Below, piece by piece: positions 53,844 to 63,300 of a DNA stretch of 64,000 nucleotides (the first letter of the stretch is position 1; every line of letters starts with the position of its first letter). Origin of the DNA: Sphingobacteriales bacterium 50-39 (GTDB lineage Bacteria; Bacteroidota; Bacteroidia; Chitinophagales; Chitinophagaceae). The translations under genes and the position numbers were made by a program. The notes below the pieces were generated by a model. That model was not told where the DNA came from and did no database searches. It was given only the letters and a program-made list of their open reading frames with translations. Where the stretch lies: NCBI GenBank assembly GCA_001898505.1, contig MKTZ01000009.1, positions 558,001 to 622,000 of the forward strand. Direction: 5' to 3'.

Positions 53844-55016
53844 ATGAACAACACTCTGCAAATGAATGTTTTCCGGAAGAGCATCCGATTACCAGCTTAC
53901 CTTATTGCAATACTGGCGCTGGCTGCCGGATGCCGCAAGACACATATCGACCAACAGGACCTGCGGAACTTTATGCAGGTCAATCTCGTATCTAATACCG
54001 CAAAATACAGCCCCGTCCATATGGACGGAACATTGATGAATGCCTGGGGCCTTGCCTGGGCTCCTTCGGGTATTGCCTGGGTGAATTCCAATGGAGGCGG
54101 TGTCTCTGAAGTATACACTGGAGAGGGAGCATTGATCCCTGCGAGGCCGCTGGTCAATATTCCTACCGCGATGGATACTACCGGTGGACCCGCGACGGGC
54201 ATCGTTTTTTCCGGCGGCAAAGGTTTCAGGCTTTCCAATGGCGGTACGGCTAATTTTATTTTTGACGCGCTGGACGGTATACTCTCCGGCTGGAATGGGG
54301 CGGCGCACAACAATGCCATACTGATCAAGGATATGTCCAAAACCAGCAGTTTTACGGGATTGGCCATCGGTTCATGGGGAACCAAAAATTTAATCTATGC
54401 GGCGGACTTCAAAGCAGGTAAGATCGTCGTATGGGATACGGGTTTTGCCGAGGTGTCGCTGCCTTTTCAGGATCCCAATATACCCGTTGGATTCGCGCCC
54501 TTTAATATTCAGGCCGTGGGTAGCTGGCTTTATGTAACCTATGCCAAGGTCGGGCCTATGGGGCACGATGTAAGTGGCCCCGGCAATGGATTTGTGGATA
54601 TTTTCGGGATGGATGGCTCTTTCAAGACCAGGTTTGCTTCCATGGGATGGCTAAACTCACCCTGGGGGATAATCGCAGCGGGAGATACTTTCCTGGATGC
54701 TAACGATATGGGTGATGATGACGATCATGGCGACGACCATAGTAAAAGCAATAACAACGGGAAAGGCAACAATCATACTGACGTTGATTCGGTGATACTG
54801 ATAGGTAATTTCGGCGATGGCAGGATCAATGTATATAGCATGAAGGGGCTGTGGCTTGGACAATTGCGTTCGCATAACGAAACTATCGTTATCAACGGAC
54901 TTTGGGCATTGTCCTTTGCTCCCTCTACTTCCACTATCGATCAGACCAGGCTGTATTTCACGGCCGGACCTGACGGTGGGAAGAATGGGTTATTTGGATA
55001 CTTGAAGAAACAATAG
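53844..55016 (+). CDS. TIGR03118-like lipoprotein with Asp/His-rich insert
   Basis: 390 residues from ATG 53844. The signal peptide ends in a lipobox (LALAAGCRKTH). The body fits the TIGR03118 family of six-bladed propeller-like proteins: NAWGLAWAPSGIAWVNSN, TGLAIGSWGTKNLIYAADF and NGLWALSFAPST. Near residues 290-315 an acidic, histidine- and asparagine-rich insert (DMGDDDDHGDDHSKSNNN) interrupts a blade; it may bind metal or be a flexible loop. The molecular role of the family is not established. Confidence 0.78.
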   Translation: MNNTLQMNVFRKSIRLPAYLIAILALAAGCRKTHIDQQDLRNFMQVNLVSNTAKYSPVHMDGTLMNAWGLAWAPSGIAWVNSNGGGVSEVYTGEGALIPARPLVNIPTAMDTTGGPATGIVFSGGKGFRLSNGGTANFIFDALDGILSGWNGAAHNNAILIKDMSKTSSFTGLAIGSWGTKNLIYAADFKAGKIVVWDTGFAEVSLPFQDPNIPVGFAPFNIQAVGSWLYVTYAKVGPMGHDVSGPGNGFVDIFGMDGSFKTRFASMGWLNSPWGIIAAGDTFLDANDMGDDDDHGDDHSKSNNNGKGNNHTDVDSVILIGNFGDGRINVYSMKGLWLGQLRSHNETIVINGLWALSFAPSTSTIDQTRLYFTAGPDGGKNGLFGYLKKQ

Positions 55017-55030
55017 TCAACATCGAGACG

Positions 55031-55114
55031 CAAGGCCCCTGCCGGGGCCACGGTCGCTTATTATTGTCCTTCGGACAATGGACCGTTGGTCCATTTGGGG
55101 GCCTTGTCGTTTTG
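55031..55114 (+). terminator. Nested hairpin terminator with two possible pairings
   Basis: CAAGGCCCC (55031-55039) pairs over nine bases with GGGGCCTTG (55098-55106), enclosing two hairpins (TTGTCC/GGACAA and TGGACC/GGTCCA). The T-run TCGTTTT follows. The same GGCCCC can also pair locally with GGGGCC at 55044-55049. It probably ends the upstream transcript and could act as an attenuator for the cytochrome gene. Confidence 0.55.
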
Positions 55115-55153
55115 AGTGGAATCCTTTACCTTAGGTAGCAAATAACTCCTAAA

Positions 55154-56131
55154 ATGAAAAAAGCCCTAAAAGTCCTGGGTATCATCCTGGGCGTGGTGGT
55201 CATTGGCCTGGCCGCTGTTATTGGTTTTATCAAGGTTGCCCTTCCCAATACGGGCGCACCTCTTGACCTCAAAGTACAGATAACATCGGAGCGGGTGCAG
55301 CGGGGTGAATACCTCGCCAATCACGTGGCCGTCTGTATGGATTGCCATAGCCAGCGCGACTGGTCCATCTATGGAGCCCCCCTGAAAAAAGAAACCTTTG
55401 GCAGTGGTGGTGAGAAGTTCACCCATGAAGTTGGGTTCCCCGGCACCGTCTACTCCCGCAATATTACCCCCGCGGGACTAAAGGACTGGACGGACGGCGA
55501 GATCTTCCGGGCCGTCACCACCGGGGTCGAGAAAAATGGCAAGCCGCTTTTCCCCCTGATGCCCTATCCCCACTATGGGCAGACGGACCCCGAGGACATC
55601 CTATCCATCATCGCCTATATAAGGACCCTGCCCGCCATACAAAATCAGGTGCCTAACCATGAGCTGGACTTCCCGCTCAATATTCTCGTGAATACCATGC
55701 CTTCCAAGGCGGCCATGCAAAAAATGCCGGACTCCAATAACATCACGGCTTATGGGAAATACCTGGTAGTAATGGCCGGATGCGCCGAGTGTCATAGCAA
55801 AATAGAAAAGGGGGCAGTCGTCGCCGGAACGGAATTTGGCGGTGGCAGGGTATTTACTTTCCCCAATGGGACGATCGTTACAGCGCCGAATATTACTTTT
55901 GACAAGACCACGGGCATCGGCAACTGGGACAGGAATCTTTTTATCCGGAAATTTAAACAGTATACAGACAGCGGCTATACACCCAAACAGCTGGCGCCGA
56001 CCGACTTCAATACGCCCATGCCATGGTTGATGTATTCCGGTATGAAGAATAGCGATCTCGCGGCTATTTATGCGTATCTGGGGACGGTGACGCCAAAAAA
56101 TAATACGGAGAAGGTGTTCCAACGAAAGTAG
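55154..56131 (+). CDS. Diheme cytochrome c
   Basis: 325 residues. An N-terminal hydrophobic helix (VLGIILGVVVIGLAAVIGFI) is a signal or anchor. Two heme-binding motifs are visible: CMDCH near residue 57 and CAECH near residue 211, in two cytochrome c domains, each with a candidate axial Met (LMPYPHYG, PMPWLMYSG). Such proteins carry electrons to or from periplasmic dehydrogenases. The stop codon directly abuts that of the LytTR regulator on the other strand. Confidence 0.9.
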   Translation: MKKALKVLGIILGVVVIGLAAVIGFIKVALPNTGAPLDLKVQITSERVQRGEYLANHVAVCMDCHSQRDWSIYGAPLKKETFGSGGEKFTHEVGFPGTVYSRNITPAGLKDWTDGEIFRAVTTGVEKNGKPLFPLMPYPHYGQTDPEDILSIIAYIRTLPAIQNQVPNHELDFPLNILVNTMPSKAAMQKMPDSNNITAYGKYLVVMAGCAECHSKIEKGAVVAGTEFGGGRVFTFPNGTIVTAPNITFDKTTGIGNWDRNLFIRKFKQYTDSGYTPKQLAPTDFNTPMPWLMYSGMKNSDLAAIYAYLGTVTPKNNTEKVFQRK

Positions 56132-56839
56132 CTATTGTAGCATCTTCCCTCTCATCTTCTCTAAAAATGCGGGTCTGTAAGTCTCGCCCAGCAGGATGCC
56201 TTCCCTGACATTCCGCAGCATTACCATATTCCCTTCGATGGCCGTGATCTTATCGACAGGAATGATAAAGCTCCGGTGGATGCGCATAAAGCGGGCCTGT
56301 GGCAGACGGTTTTCGAGATCCTTCATCGTAAGAAGGGCCAGTGTCTTTATCCCATTGTGGTGTATGGCCACATAGTTGTTCATGCTTTCGATATAGTCGA
56401 TATCTGAAAAGTTTACCCGCAGCATCTTCCCCTTGAGCTCCGTCTTCAAAAAGAAATAATCATCCACACCAGTCTCGGGGACGTCCGACTCCGTCTGTTG
56501 TATGCGTTGCACGGCTTTTAGGAACCTTGGGAAGGGAATGGGCTTTAGCAGATAGTCTTCCACTTCCAGTTCAAATCCCTCCGTAACAAATTCGCTGTAG
56601 GCGGTAGTGAGTATCACTTTTGACCTGCCCTGGATAGCGCGGATGAAGTCGAGTCCCGATATATCCGGCATCTGTATGTCGAGGAAGAGGAGGTCGACCT
56701 TCTCCCTGTTCAGCAGATCCAGCGCCTGCAGCGGATTGGTAAAGGAGGCCAGCAGACGCAGGGAAGGTATTTGCTTTACATAGTGCTCCAGCACATCGAT
56801 GGCATGTTGTTCGTCGTCTACAATGATACAGGTTGTCAT
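56132..56839 (-). CDS. LytTR-family response regulator
   Basis: 235 residues. The receiver has VDDEQHA, the phosphoacceptor Asp in LLFLDIQMPD, Thr in TTAYSEF and Lys in LLKPIP. The LytTR domain shows INFSDIDYIE-like residues (NFSDIDYIESMNNYV) and FMRIHRSFIIPVDKI. It is the last gene of a four-gene operon: permease, ATPase, kinase, regulator. It probably controls that transporter or genes linked to it. Confidence 0.93.
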   Translation of the reverse strand: MTTCIIVDDEQHAIDVLEHYVKQIPSLRLLASFTNPLQALDLLNREKVDLLFLDIQMPDISGLDFIRAIQGRSKVILTTAYSEFVTEGFELEVEDYLLKPIPFPRFLKAVQRIQQTESDVPETGVDDYFFLKTELKGKMLRVNFSDIDYIESMNNYVAIHHNGIKTLALLTMKDLENRLPQARFMRIHRSFIIPVDKITAIEGNMVMLRNVREGILLGETYRPAFLEKMRGKMLQ

Positions 56840-56841
56840 GG

Positions 56842-57954
56842 TTACAAGTTAATGGATAGAGCTGCGGTATAGGCTTCCCGCTGGTCTTTAATATACAAAG
56901 AATAATTCTCTCCATAGGCAAGTTCCAGCCTTTTGCGGGTGTTTTCCAGCCCAATACCGGTGGAGAGCTCTTTGGGTCCCGTCTTTTTCTTGTTGACACA
57001 ATGGAATCGTAGCTTCTTGCCAGGACCCGGGGCGCGGGCGGCGGTGTCGTCGATGCAAAGGTCCAGCGTCACCGGATGTTCGGGGTCCTTCAGCTCGCCG
57101 TGCTTAAAGGCGTTCTCCACTATGGTGATCAGAACAAAGGGAAGGATGCGCAGTCCTTCCGGACGGCCCTGGATGGTAAATACCACCTGCAGGGCATTGC
57201 CAAATCGCAGCTGCTGTATCTTGATGATATTGTTCATGTGTTCGATCTCCTTTGTCAGGAGCACCTTGCCATCCGCATCTTCTTCTTTATCCAGGGAGTA
57301 GCGCATGATCTCGGACAAGGTGAGAATGCCTTCCGACAGTTCGGTGGAGTAGGGGAGGCTCCGGGCATAAAGAAAATTCAGGGTATTGTGCAGGAAGTGC
57401 GGATTGATCTGGGCCTTTAGAAAAAGGTAATCGGCCTGCATCTTCTCCTTTTCCAGCCGGGATGTCCGTTGTTCCAGCACTTTTTGGTTCTCGCCCTGCC
57501 ATTTCTTTTCGTCCAGCTGGCGGGTGACGGCCGCAATGGCCAGCGGTATACCTATCTGGAATAGGGCGCTAAAGCAATAGGCGAAGAGACGCATGCTGAT
57601 GGTGGTCTGGGATAGTTTTTCCGGACCGGTGAGGGTGATGTCATTAACGAAATAGTAAACAAAAGTGGCGCCTAAAAGGACCAGGGTCACCAGCAGATAG
57701 GAAGGCCATCCGCCTTTTTTGGCCATCACCCGGTAGTAGTGGTTCAGCGCGTAATAGTCGAATATACACTGGAAGACCAGGGATACTGCGCCCCGAAGAA
57801 GAAACCGGCCGAGTGGGAAGGTCCGTGGATTCCAGCTTTGTTGGGGGATCTTGACAAAGTAGACCATAGTCAGCATCAGCCCCAGGATCACCACATTGAT
57901 GAGCGTCACCCAGAAGCAGACCTTCCAGAAAGAGTATCTATACTTTTTATTCAT
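56842..57954 (-). CDS. LytS-type sensor histidine kinase
   Basis: 370 residues from ATG 57954; the open frame extends to 58068 but would overlap the ATPase gene. Four hydrophobic helices occupy about residues 10-150. A coiled-coil linker (EQRTSRLEKEKMQADYLF) leads to the phosphoacceptor motif QINPHFLHNTLNFLY. The ATP site is intact (ITIVENAFKHG, TGIGLENTRKRL). Its partner is the regulator gene two bases downstream. The start lies 14 bases after the ATPase stop. Confidence 0.92.
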   Translation of the reverse strand: MNKKYRYSFWKVCFWVTLINVVILGLMLTMVYFVKIPQQSWNPRTFPLGRFLLRGAVSLVFQCIFDYYALNHYYRVMAKKGGWPSYLLVTLVLLGATFVYYFVNDITLTGPEKLSQTTISMRLFAYCFSALFQIGIPLAIAAVTRQLDEKKWQGENQKVLEQRTSRLEKEKMQADYLFLKAQINPHFLHNTLNFLYARSLPYSTELSEGILTLSEIMRYSLDKEEDADGKVLLTKEIEHMNNIIKIQQLRFGNALQVVFTIQGRPEGLRILPFVLITIVENAFKHGELKDPEHPVTLDLCIDDTAARAPGPGKKLRFHCVNKKKTGPKELSTGIGLENTRKRLELAYGENYSLYIKDQREAYTAALSINL

Positions 57955-57968
57955 ATGCAGATCGGGCT

Positions 57969-58664
57969 CTATACTTCGAAATACATTTCCAGTTCCTGTA
58001 GCGTATCGGCCGTCGTGTCGATGTCCTTGATGATACGTCCTTTTTCCATCAGCAGTATGCGATGACATACCTCTGTGACATGGTTCAGGTCATGACTGCT
58101 GATAAAGACCGTCATCCTGCTCTGGGCGGGCAGCTCTTTCAGCATTTTGATCAGGCGCATCTGCGAGGATGGGTCGAGATTGGCAAAGGGTTCGTCCAGG
58201 ATGAGGAGTTCCGGCTTTTGCAGGAGACAGGCTGCGATGCCTACCTTGAACTGATTGCCTTTCGAAAGGTCCCGGATATATTTGCCGCTGTTGAGGATGC
58301 TGCCGTCAAAGAATGCCTCGAAGCGTTGCAGGAACTCATCCACATCGACCCTGGACAGCTGGTGCAGTTTACCTACAAAGTAAAAATATTCTTCGGGGGT
58401 AAGGTAATTGATCAGGAAGCCTTCGTCCAGGTAGGCCGCCGTATAGTTTTTCCAGTCTTCCGAAGCGGCAACATTCTTTTCTTTGGAAAGGATCTGGCCT
58501 TTGTCCGCCCGTATCAGGTCCAGCATCAGCCGGAAAAGAGTGGTCTTGCCGGCGCCGTTGTTGCCTACCAGCCCGACAATTTCGCCGGTGGCGATCTCCA
58601 ATTGCGGGATATTGACGACTGTATTGCCGTTGTATGATTTGGTGATATCGGTAATAGTGATCAT
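57969..58664 (-). CDS. ABC transporter ATP-binding protein
   Basis: 231 residues from ATG 58664; sequence upstream in frame overlaps the permease gene and lacks ABC features. Walker A is GNNGAGKTT, the ABC signature is LSKGNQFKVG and Walker B is LLILDEPFANLD, followed by the switch His in FISSHDLNHV. It pairs with the DUF5687 permease encoded upstream. Together they form an export or lipid/antibiotic-response type transporter; the direction of transport is not shown by the sequence. Confidence 0.93.
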   Translation of the reverse strand: MITITDITKSYNGNTVVNIPQLEIATGEIVGLVGNNGAGKTTLFRLMLDLIRADKGQILSKEKNVAASEDWKNYTAAYLDEGFLINYLTPEEYFYFVGKLHQLSRVDVDEFLQRFEAFFDGSILNSGKYIRDLSKGNQFKVGIAACLLQKPELLILDEPFANLDPSSQMRLIKMLKELPAQSRMTVFISSHDLNHVTEVCHRILLMEKGRIIKDIDTTADTLQELEMYFEV

Positions 58665-58690
58665 AAATAATGTGTTGTAAGGGTGATGAA

Positions 58691-60169
58691 TTATTTTTCT
58701 CTGAATCCTGCCAGCATGAGATATTTTCGTCGTTGGAATTCGCGGGTCAGCACTTCGACCCAGTAGCTTTGCATCAGCAGGCTGATGAGACCCAGTCCGC
58801 CTATTACCGCACAGGCCGCCCAGGGGCTGACGAATTTCGCCAGCGGGTAGTAGATCGCGTAGGGGACCAGTATGATGATAAGGGCATATACCCATTGTAC
58901 CGTGCCGATGCCCTGGTAATTGAAGGTGGCGCTGCGGCTGAGGTCGATGGCCTTATAGCTAAAGGTAGCCAGGTAAATGGAGATAACACTGTTGACACCG
59001 ATGTTATAGAGGAAGCCAGCCGCTTGTATAACCAGTATCTTCCAGGTGATGAGGCCATAGAAACTGGTGATGATAAAGATGGTGGTGCTGATGGCATTGT
59101 ACAACATGAATTTGCTTCGGATAAAGGCGGGGATACTGATATTGGATGCCATCAGTCCGTCGAAAAAGCTGCTATGCCAGGCAAAGAGGAACTGGCCATA
59201 GTTCATGATAAAGATCCCTGTCAGAAAGAGGGCCGGGAAAAAGAGAATGATGTACATGCTTTGGTCCGACAGATAATGTTTGTTGTAGAATACAAAGCCA
59301 TAGAACATGAACAAGGCCGACAGGCGGACAATATACTTAGGCCGCTTGTTACGGAGCATGAGCTTTATCTCCAGAGCAATGAGCTCGCCCGTGAGACCCA
59401 GCTGCTGGAGCCAGGAATATTCACGTGAGGATTTTTCCTTTTCCGACCTGGCGCCTTCGTCGAGGTAGAGATTTGTGAGGAGGAATCGATAGTTGTTAAA
59501 CCAGGCCGCCAGCCCCAGGACCACCGGGACAATCGCCAGTATGGGTTTGGCCAGCAGCGCTACAAAGAGTTTCGAGGACCAGCCGGACAGGGAGATGATA
59601 TGGAAGAAATCCAGTGTCATAATGCCTATCATCACGACCGCGAAGCCTACCAGCCACCAAACGTTGATAATGGTCCTCCGCTTGACATAGAGGATGAGGA
59701 AATTGTTAAAGAGCATGATAAAGACGATGGCCGTGATAAAGGCGGCTGCTGCGAGCTTCCCGCTATGCACCGCCATATCCGTACAGGCAAAAGGCGCGAA
59801 GAAGAGCAGGGGCATCAGGTTGAGGAAATGGAAAAGCGAGCGTATGTTGAGAAAGCTCACCATTTGCCGTCTGCGGATGTTTTGACCCAGGTAGGGCACT
59901 ATCGTCAGCACCGGCAGCTCCTGCATGGCGAATCTTAAAAGGATGTCGATAAAGAAATAATAAAGGACAAATCCGCAGAAGATGCGAACCGTGTCCTGGC
60001 CGGGGAAGGCCTTATTGAGAATGTGCCCGGTGGCGAGACCTGCGAAGAGTATGGACGCCATGAGGTAGGCGATGAGGAGGCCGATGAATATCTGGGTAGC
60101 CAGGCTCCTGGCGGCATTGCGGCCGCGCCAGAAGGACTTCCATTGATGAGACAGTAATGTTAGGATCAT
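58691..60169 (-). CDS. ABC transporter permease, DUF5687 family
   Basis: 492 residues with about twelve predicted transmembrane segments, for example IFIGLLIAYLMASILFAGL, FVLYYFFIDILLRFA and ALIIILVPYAIYYPLA. The N-terminus (LLSHQWKSFWRGRN) is typical of DUF5687 permeases of Bacteroidota. It is the first gene of the operon with the ATPase, kinase and regulator. The substrate is unknown. Confidence 0.85.
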   Translation of the reverse strand: MILTLLSHQWKSFWRGRNAARSLATQIFIGLLIAYLMASILFAGLATGHILNKAFPGQDTVRIFCGFVLYYFFIDILLRFAMQELPVLTIVPYLGQNIRRRQMVSFLNIRSLFHFLNLMPLLFFAPFACTDMAVHSGKLAAAAFITAIVFIMLFNNFLILYVKRRTIINVWWLVGFAVVMIGIMTLDFFHIISLSGWSSKLFVALLAKPILAIVPVVLGLAAWFNNYRFLLTNLYLDEGARSEKEKSSREYSWLQQLGLTGELIALEIKLMLRNKRPKYIVRLSALFMFYGFVFYNKHYLSDQSMYIILFFPALFLTGIFIMNYGQFLFAWHSSFFDGLMASNISIPAFIRSKFMLYNAISTTIFIITSFYGLITWKILVIQAAGFLYNIGVNSVISIYLATFSYKAIDLSRSATFNYQGIGTVQWVYALIIILVPYAIYYPLAKFVSPWAACAVIGGLGLISLLMQSYWVEVLTREFQRRKYLMLAGFREK

Positions 60170-60274
60170 AGCAAGTTATTTATCGGACCGATGAACCAGG
60201 GGTTCGCGATCCTGGGACGAAAATAGCCTTCGGACGCCTGAATTTGGAAAAATAATACACGAAAAAGGAGATTG

Positions 60275-60294
60275 TCCCGGCGAATCGGCCGGGA
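60275..60294. promoter_or_regulatory. Inverted repeat upstream of the GH92 gene
   Basis: TCCCGGC, a six-base spacer and GCCGGGA form a perfect seven-pair inverted repeat 18 bases before the GH92 start. It may be an operator or a hairpin in the leader mRNA. No regulator binding it can be named from the sequence. Confidence 0.35.
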
Positions 60295-60312
60295 GTTCGA
60301 TATTTTTAGCGG

Positions 60313-63300
60313 ATGAAAAGAATTTATCTCTTAGCTGTCCTTACAGGTCTGTCCCTTATGGCTGTTTGCCAGCCAACACAAGGCCGGCGCCTCTCGTCTT
60401 ATGTAAATCCTTTTATCGGCGCCAGCACCAGTATTACCAAGGGTGAGAATTCGGCCGGATTGGGCAAGACCTTTCCCGGTGCGGCTACTCCGTTCGGAGT
60501 CGTACAGGTGAGCCCCAATACCATCACCGGAGGGGACAATGGTTCGGGGTATAGTTATGAGCATACCACCATCGAAGGGTTTGCCTGTACGCAGATGAGC
60601 GGCGTGGGATGGTATGGCGATCTGGGGAATTTTCTGGTGATGCCCACAACAGGCAAGTTACAGGTTGTGTCCGGCGCTGAAGGACAGGATGAGCAGGGCT
60701 ATCGCAGTAAATACGACAAATCATCCGAAAAGGCGTCAGCGGGATATTATAGTGCCCGGCTGACGAAGTACGATGTGCTGGCCGAGCTGACTGCCGCACC
60801 CCACAGCGCGATGATGCGTTTTACTTTTCCCGCCAATGACCAGAGCCGGATACAGATAGACCTGGCCCACCGTGTAGGCGGCACTTCTACGGCCCAGTAT
60901 GTTGAGGTAGTGGATGATCATACTATCCGGGGCTGGATGAAATGTACACCCGAAGGAGGGGGATGGGGACATGGCGATGGTCATGCCGAATACACCGTTT
61001 ATTTCTATGCGCAGTTCAATAAGCCTGTCAAAAAATACGGTGTATGGAGCAAGGAGGATGTGCAACCTATGGTCCGGAAGAAAGAAGGCAGTCATCTCGG
61101 CTTCTACACTGAGTTTGCTACAAAGGCCGGCGAGCAGGTAGTGTTAAAGACCGGTATCTCCTTTATCAGCATGGAGGGAGCCGGGAGGAACCTGAAAGCT
61201 GAGATCACCGGCTGGGATTTCGATCGTGTGCATGAGGCCGCGCAACAGTTGTGGGACCAGGCCCTGGGCAAGATCCGTATCACGGGTGGGACCGATGATG
61301 AGAAGACCATTTTTTACACTTCATTGTATCATACCCTTATAGACCCAAGGGCCCTGTCGGACGTCGATGGAACTTATCCGGGGGGTGATGGTAAGCCGCA
61401 CAAAACGGATCTTTTCACCAAGCACAGTATTTTTAGCGGTTGGGATGTTTTCCGCAGCCAGATGCCCTTGCAGACCATTATCAACCCCCGGATGGTGAAT
61501 GACCTTATCGCCAGCCTGGTGGAATTGGCGGACCAGAGCGGGAAGGGATATCTCGAGCGTTGGGAGCTGCTCAATGCTTACAGCGGTTGCATGGTAGGCA
61601 ATCCCGCCGTCGTTGTGCTGGTGGATGCCTATGCCAAGGGTATACGAGATTATGATGTCAACAAGGCATATCGATATGCCGTCAACACCTGTGAGATGTT
61701 TGGCAATAAGAATGGCTGGGAGCCCGGCAATATTTCTGTGACCCTGGAGAACGGTTTTTCCGAATGGTGTCTTTCGCGGCTGGCTGCGGCGCTGGGTAAG
61801 AAGGAGGACAGTGTGAAATATGCTGCCCGGGGAATGAGCTATAAGAACATCTGGAATGACAGCGTGCGTTGGTTCCGTCCCCGCAGAAAGGACGGCAGTT
61901 GGGAACCCTGGCCTGCAGAAGGCAGGATGAAACAGGATTACGGCACCGTGGAAAGCAATCCTTATCAGCAGGGATGGTTTGTCCCGCAGGATATACCGGG
62001 AATGGTGCAGCTGATGGGTGGACGTGGGCCTGTACTCGCGGACCTCCAGCAGTTTTTTGAAAGGACACCAGAGAACATGCTTTGGAATGACTATTATAAT
62101 CACGCCAACGAGCCCGTGCATCATGTGCCTTTCCTGTTCAATCGGCTGGGTGCACCCTTTCTGACGCAGCAATGGACAAGAACCATCTGCACACGTGCCT
62201 ATCATAATTCCGTGGAGGGGCTTGTCGGCAATGAGGATGTGGGACAGATGTCTGCCTGGTATGTACTGGCCGCCAGCGGGCTGCATCCTGTATGCCCTGG
62301 CGACACACGGTGGGAGATCACCAGCCCCGTATTCGACAAGGTGGTGATGCAATTGGACCCACATTACGCAAAGGGGAAAACTTTTACCATCATTGCGCGC
62401 AACAACTCCCGGGAGAATAAATACATCCAATCCGCCAGCCTGAATGGGCAGTCGTATAATAAATGCTGGCTGGATCATGCAGACATCATGGCTGGAGGTG
62501 TATTGGAGCTGAATATGGGGAAGTCTCCGGCGATGAGCTGGGGTGTTGAAGGGGTGTCCCAGGATGTAGATACTGTTGTGACCTATAGCGCGGCCATGCA
62601 CAAAGAGATCAAAGCAGTAGTAATAAAACCAGCCGCCTATCAACAAGGCAGTCCCTACCCCGTAGTATACCTGCTGCATGGATACAGCGGAAATTACAGC
62701 GACTGGGTGAAAAAGGTACCTGCTTTAAAAGAATATGCGGACAGGTATAATGTATTGATCGTATGTCCCGATGGCAATTTCGGCAGCTGGTATTTCGACA
62801 GCCCCGTGGACAGCACCTGGAAGTATGAGACCTATGTGGGCAAAGAGCTGGTGAAATACATCGATGATCACTATAAGACGTTGCCGGGCCGCAAAGGAAG
62901 GGCCATCACGGGACTAAGCATGGGCGGGCATGGAGCATTGTTCCTCGCCTTCCGCCATCAGGATGTATTTGGTGCGGCCGGCAGTATGAGCGGTGGGGTG
63001 GACATCCGGCCCTTTCCAAAGAACTGGGACATCGCGCGTCGTCTGGGCAGTCTTGACAGCTTCCCCCAGCGATGGGCCGACTACAGCGTGGTGAATCAAA
63101 CAAAGCTATTGAGGCCCGGCAGTCTTTCCATCATCTTCGATTGTGGCAGCGATGACTTTTTTTATAAGGTAAATAACGGGCTGCATGAGAAGCTGCTGGC
63201 TGAAAAGATACCCCATGTTTTCACCAGTCGTCCGGGTGGACATGACTGGAACTATTGGAGCAATTCCATAGAGTATCAGTTACTATACTTTCATCACTAT

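Noticed and set aside
61321-62679. Long open frame antisense to the GH92 gene (452 codons)
   Set aside because: It is a shadow of the GH92 frame in GC-rich coding sequence; histidine- and proline-rich low-quality protein.
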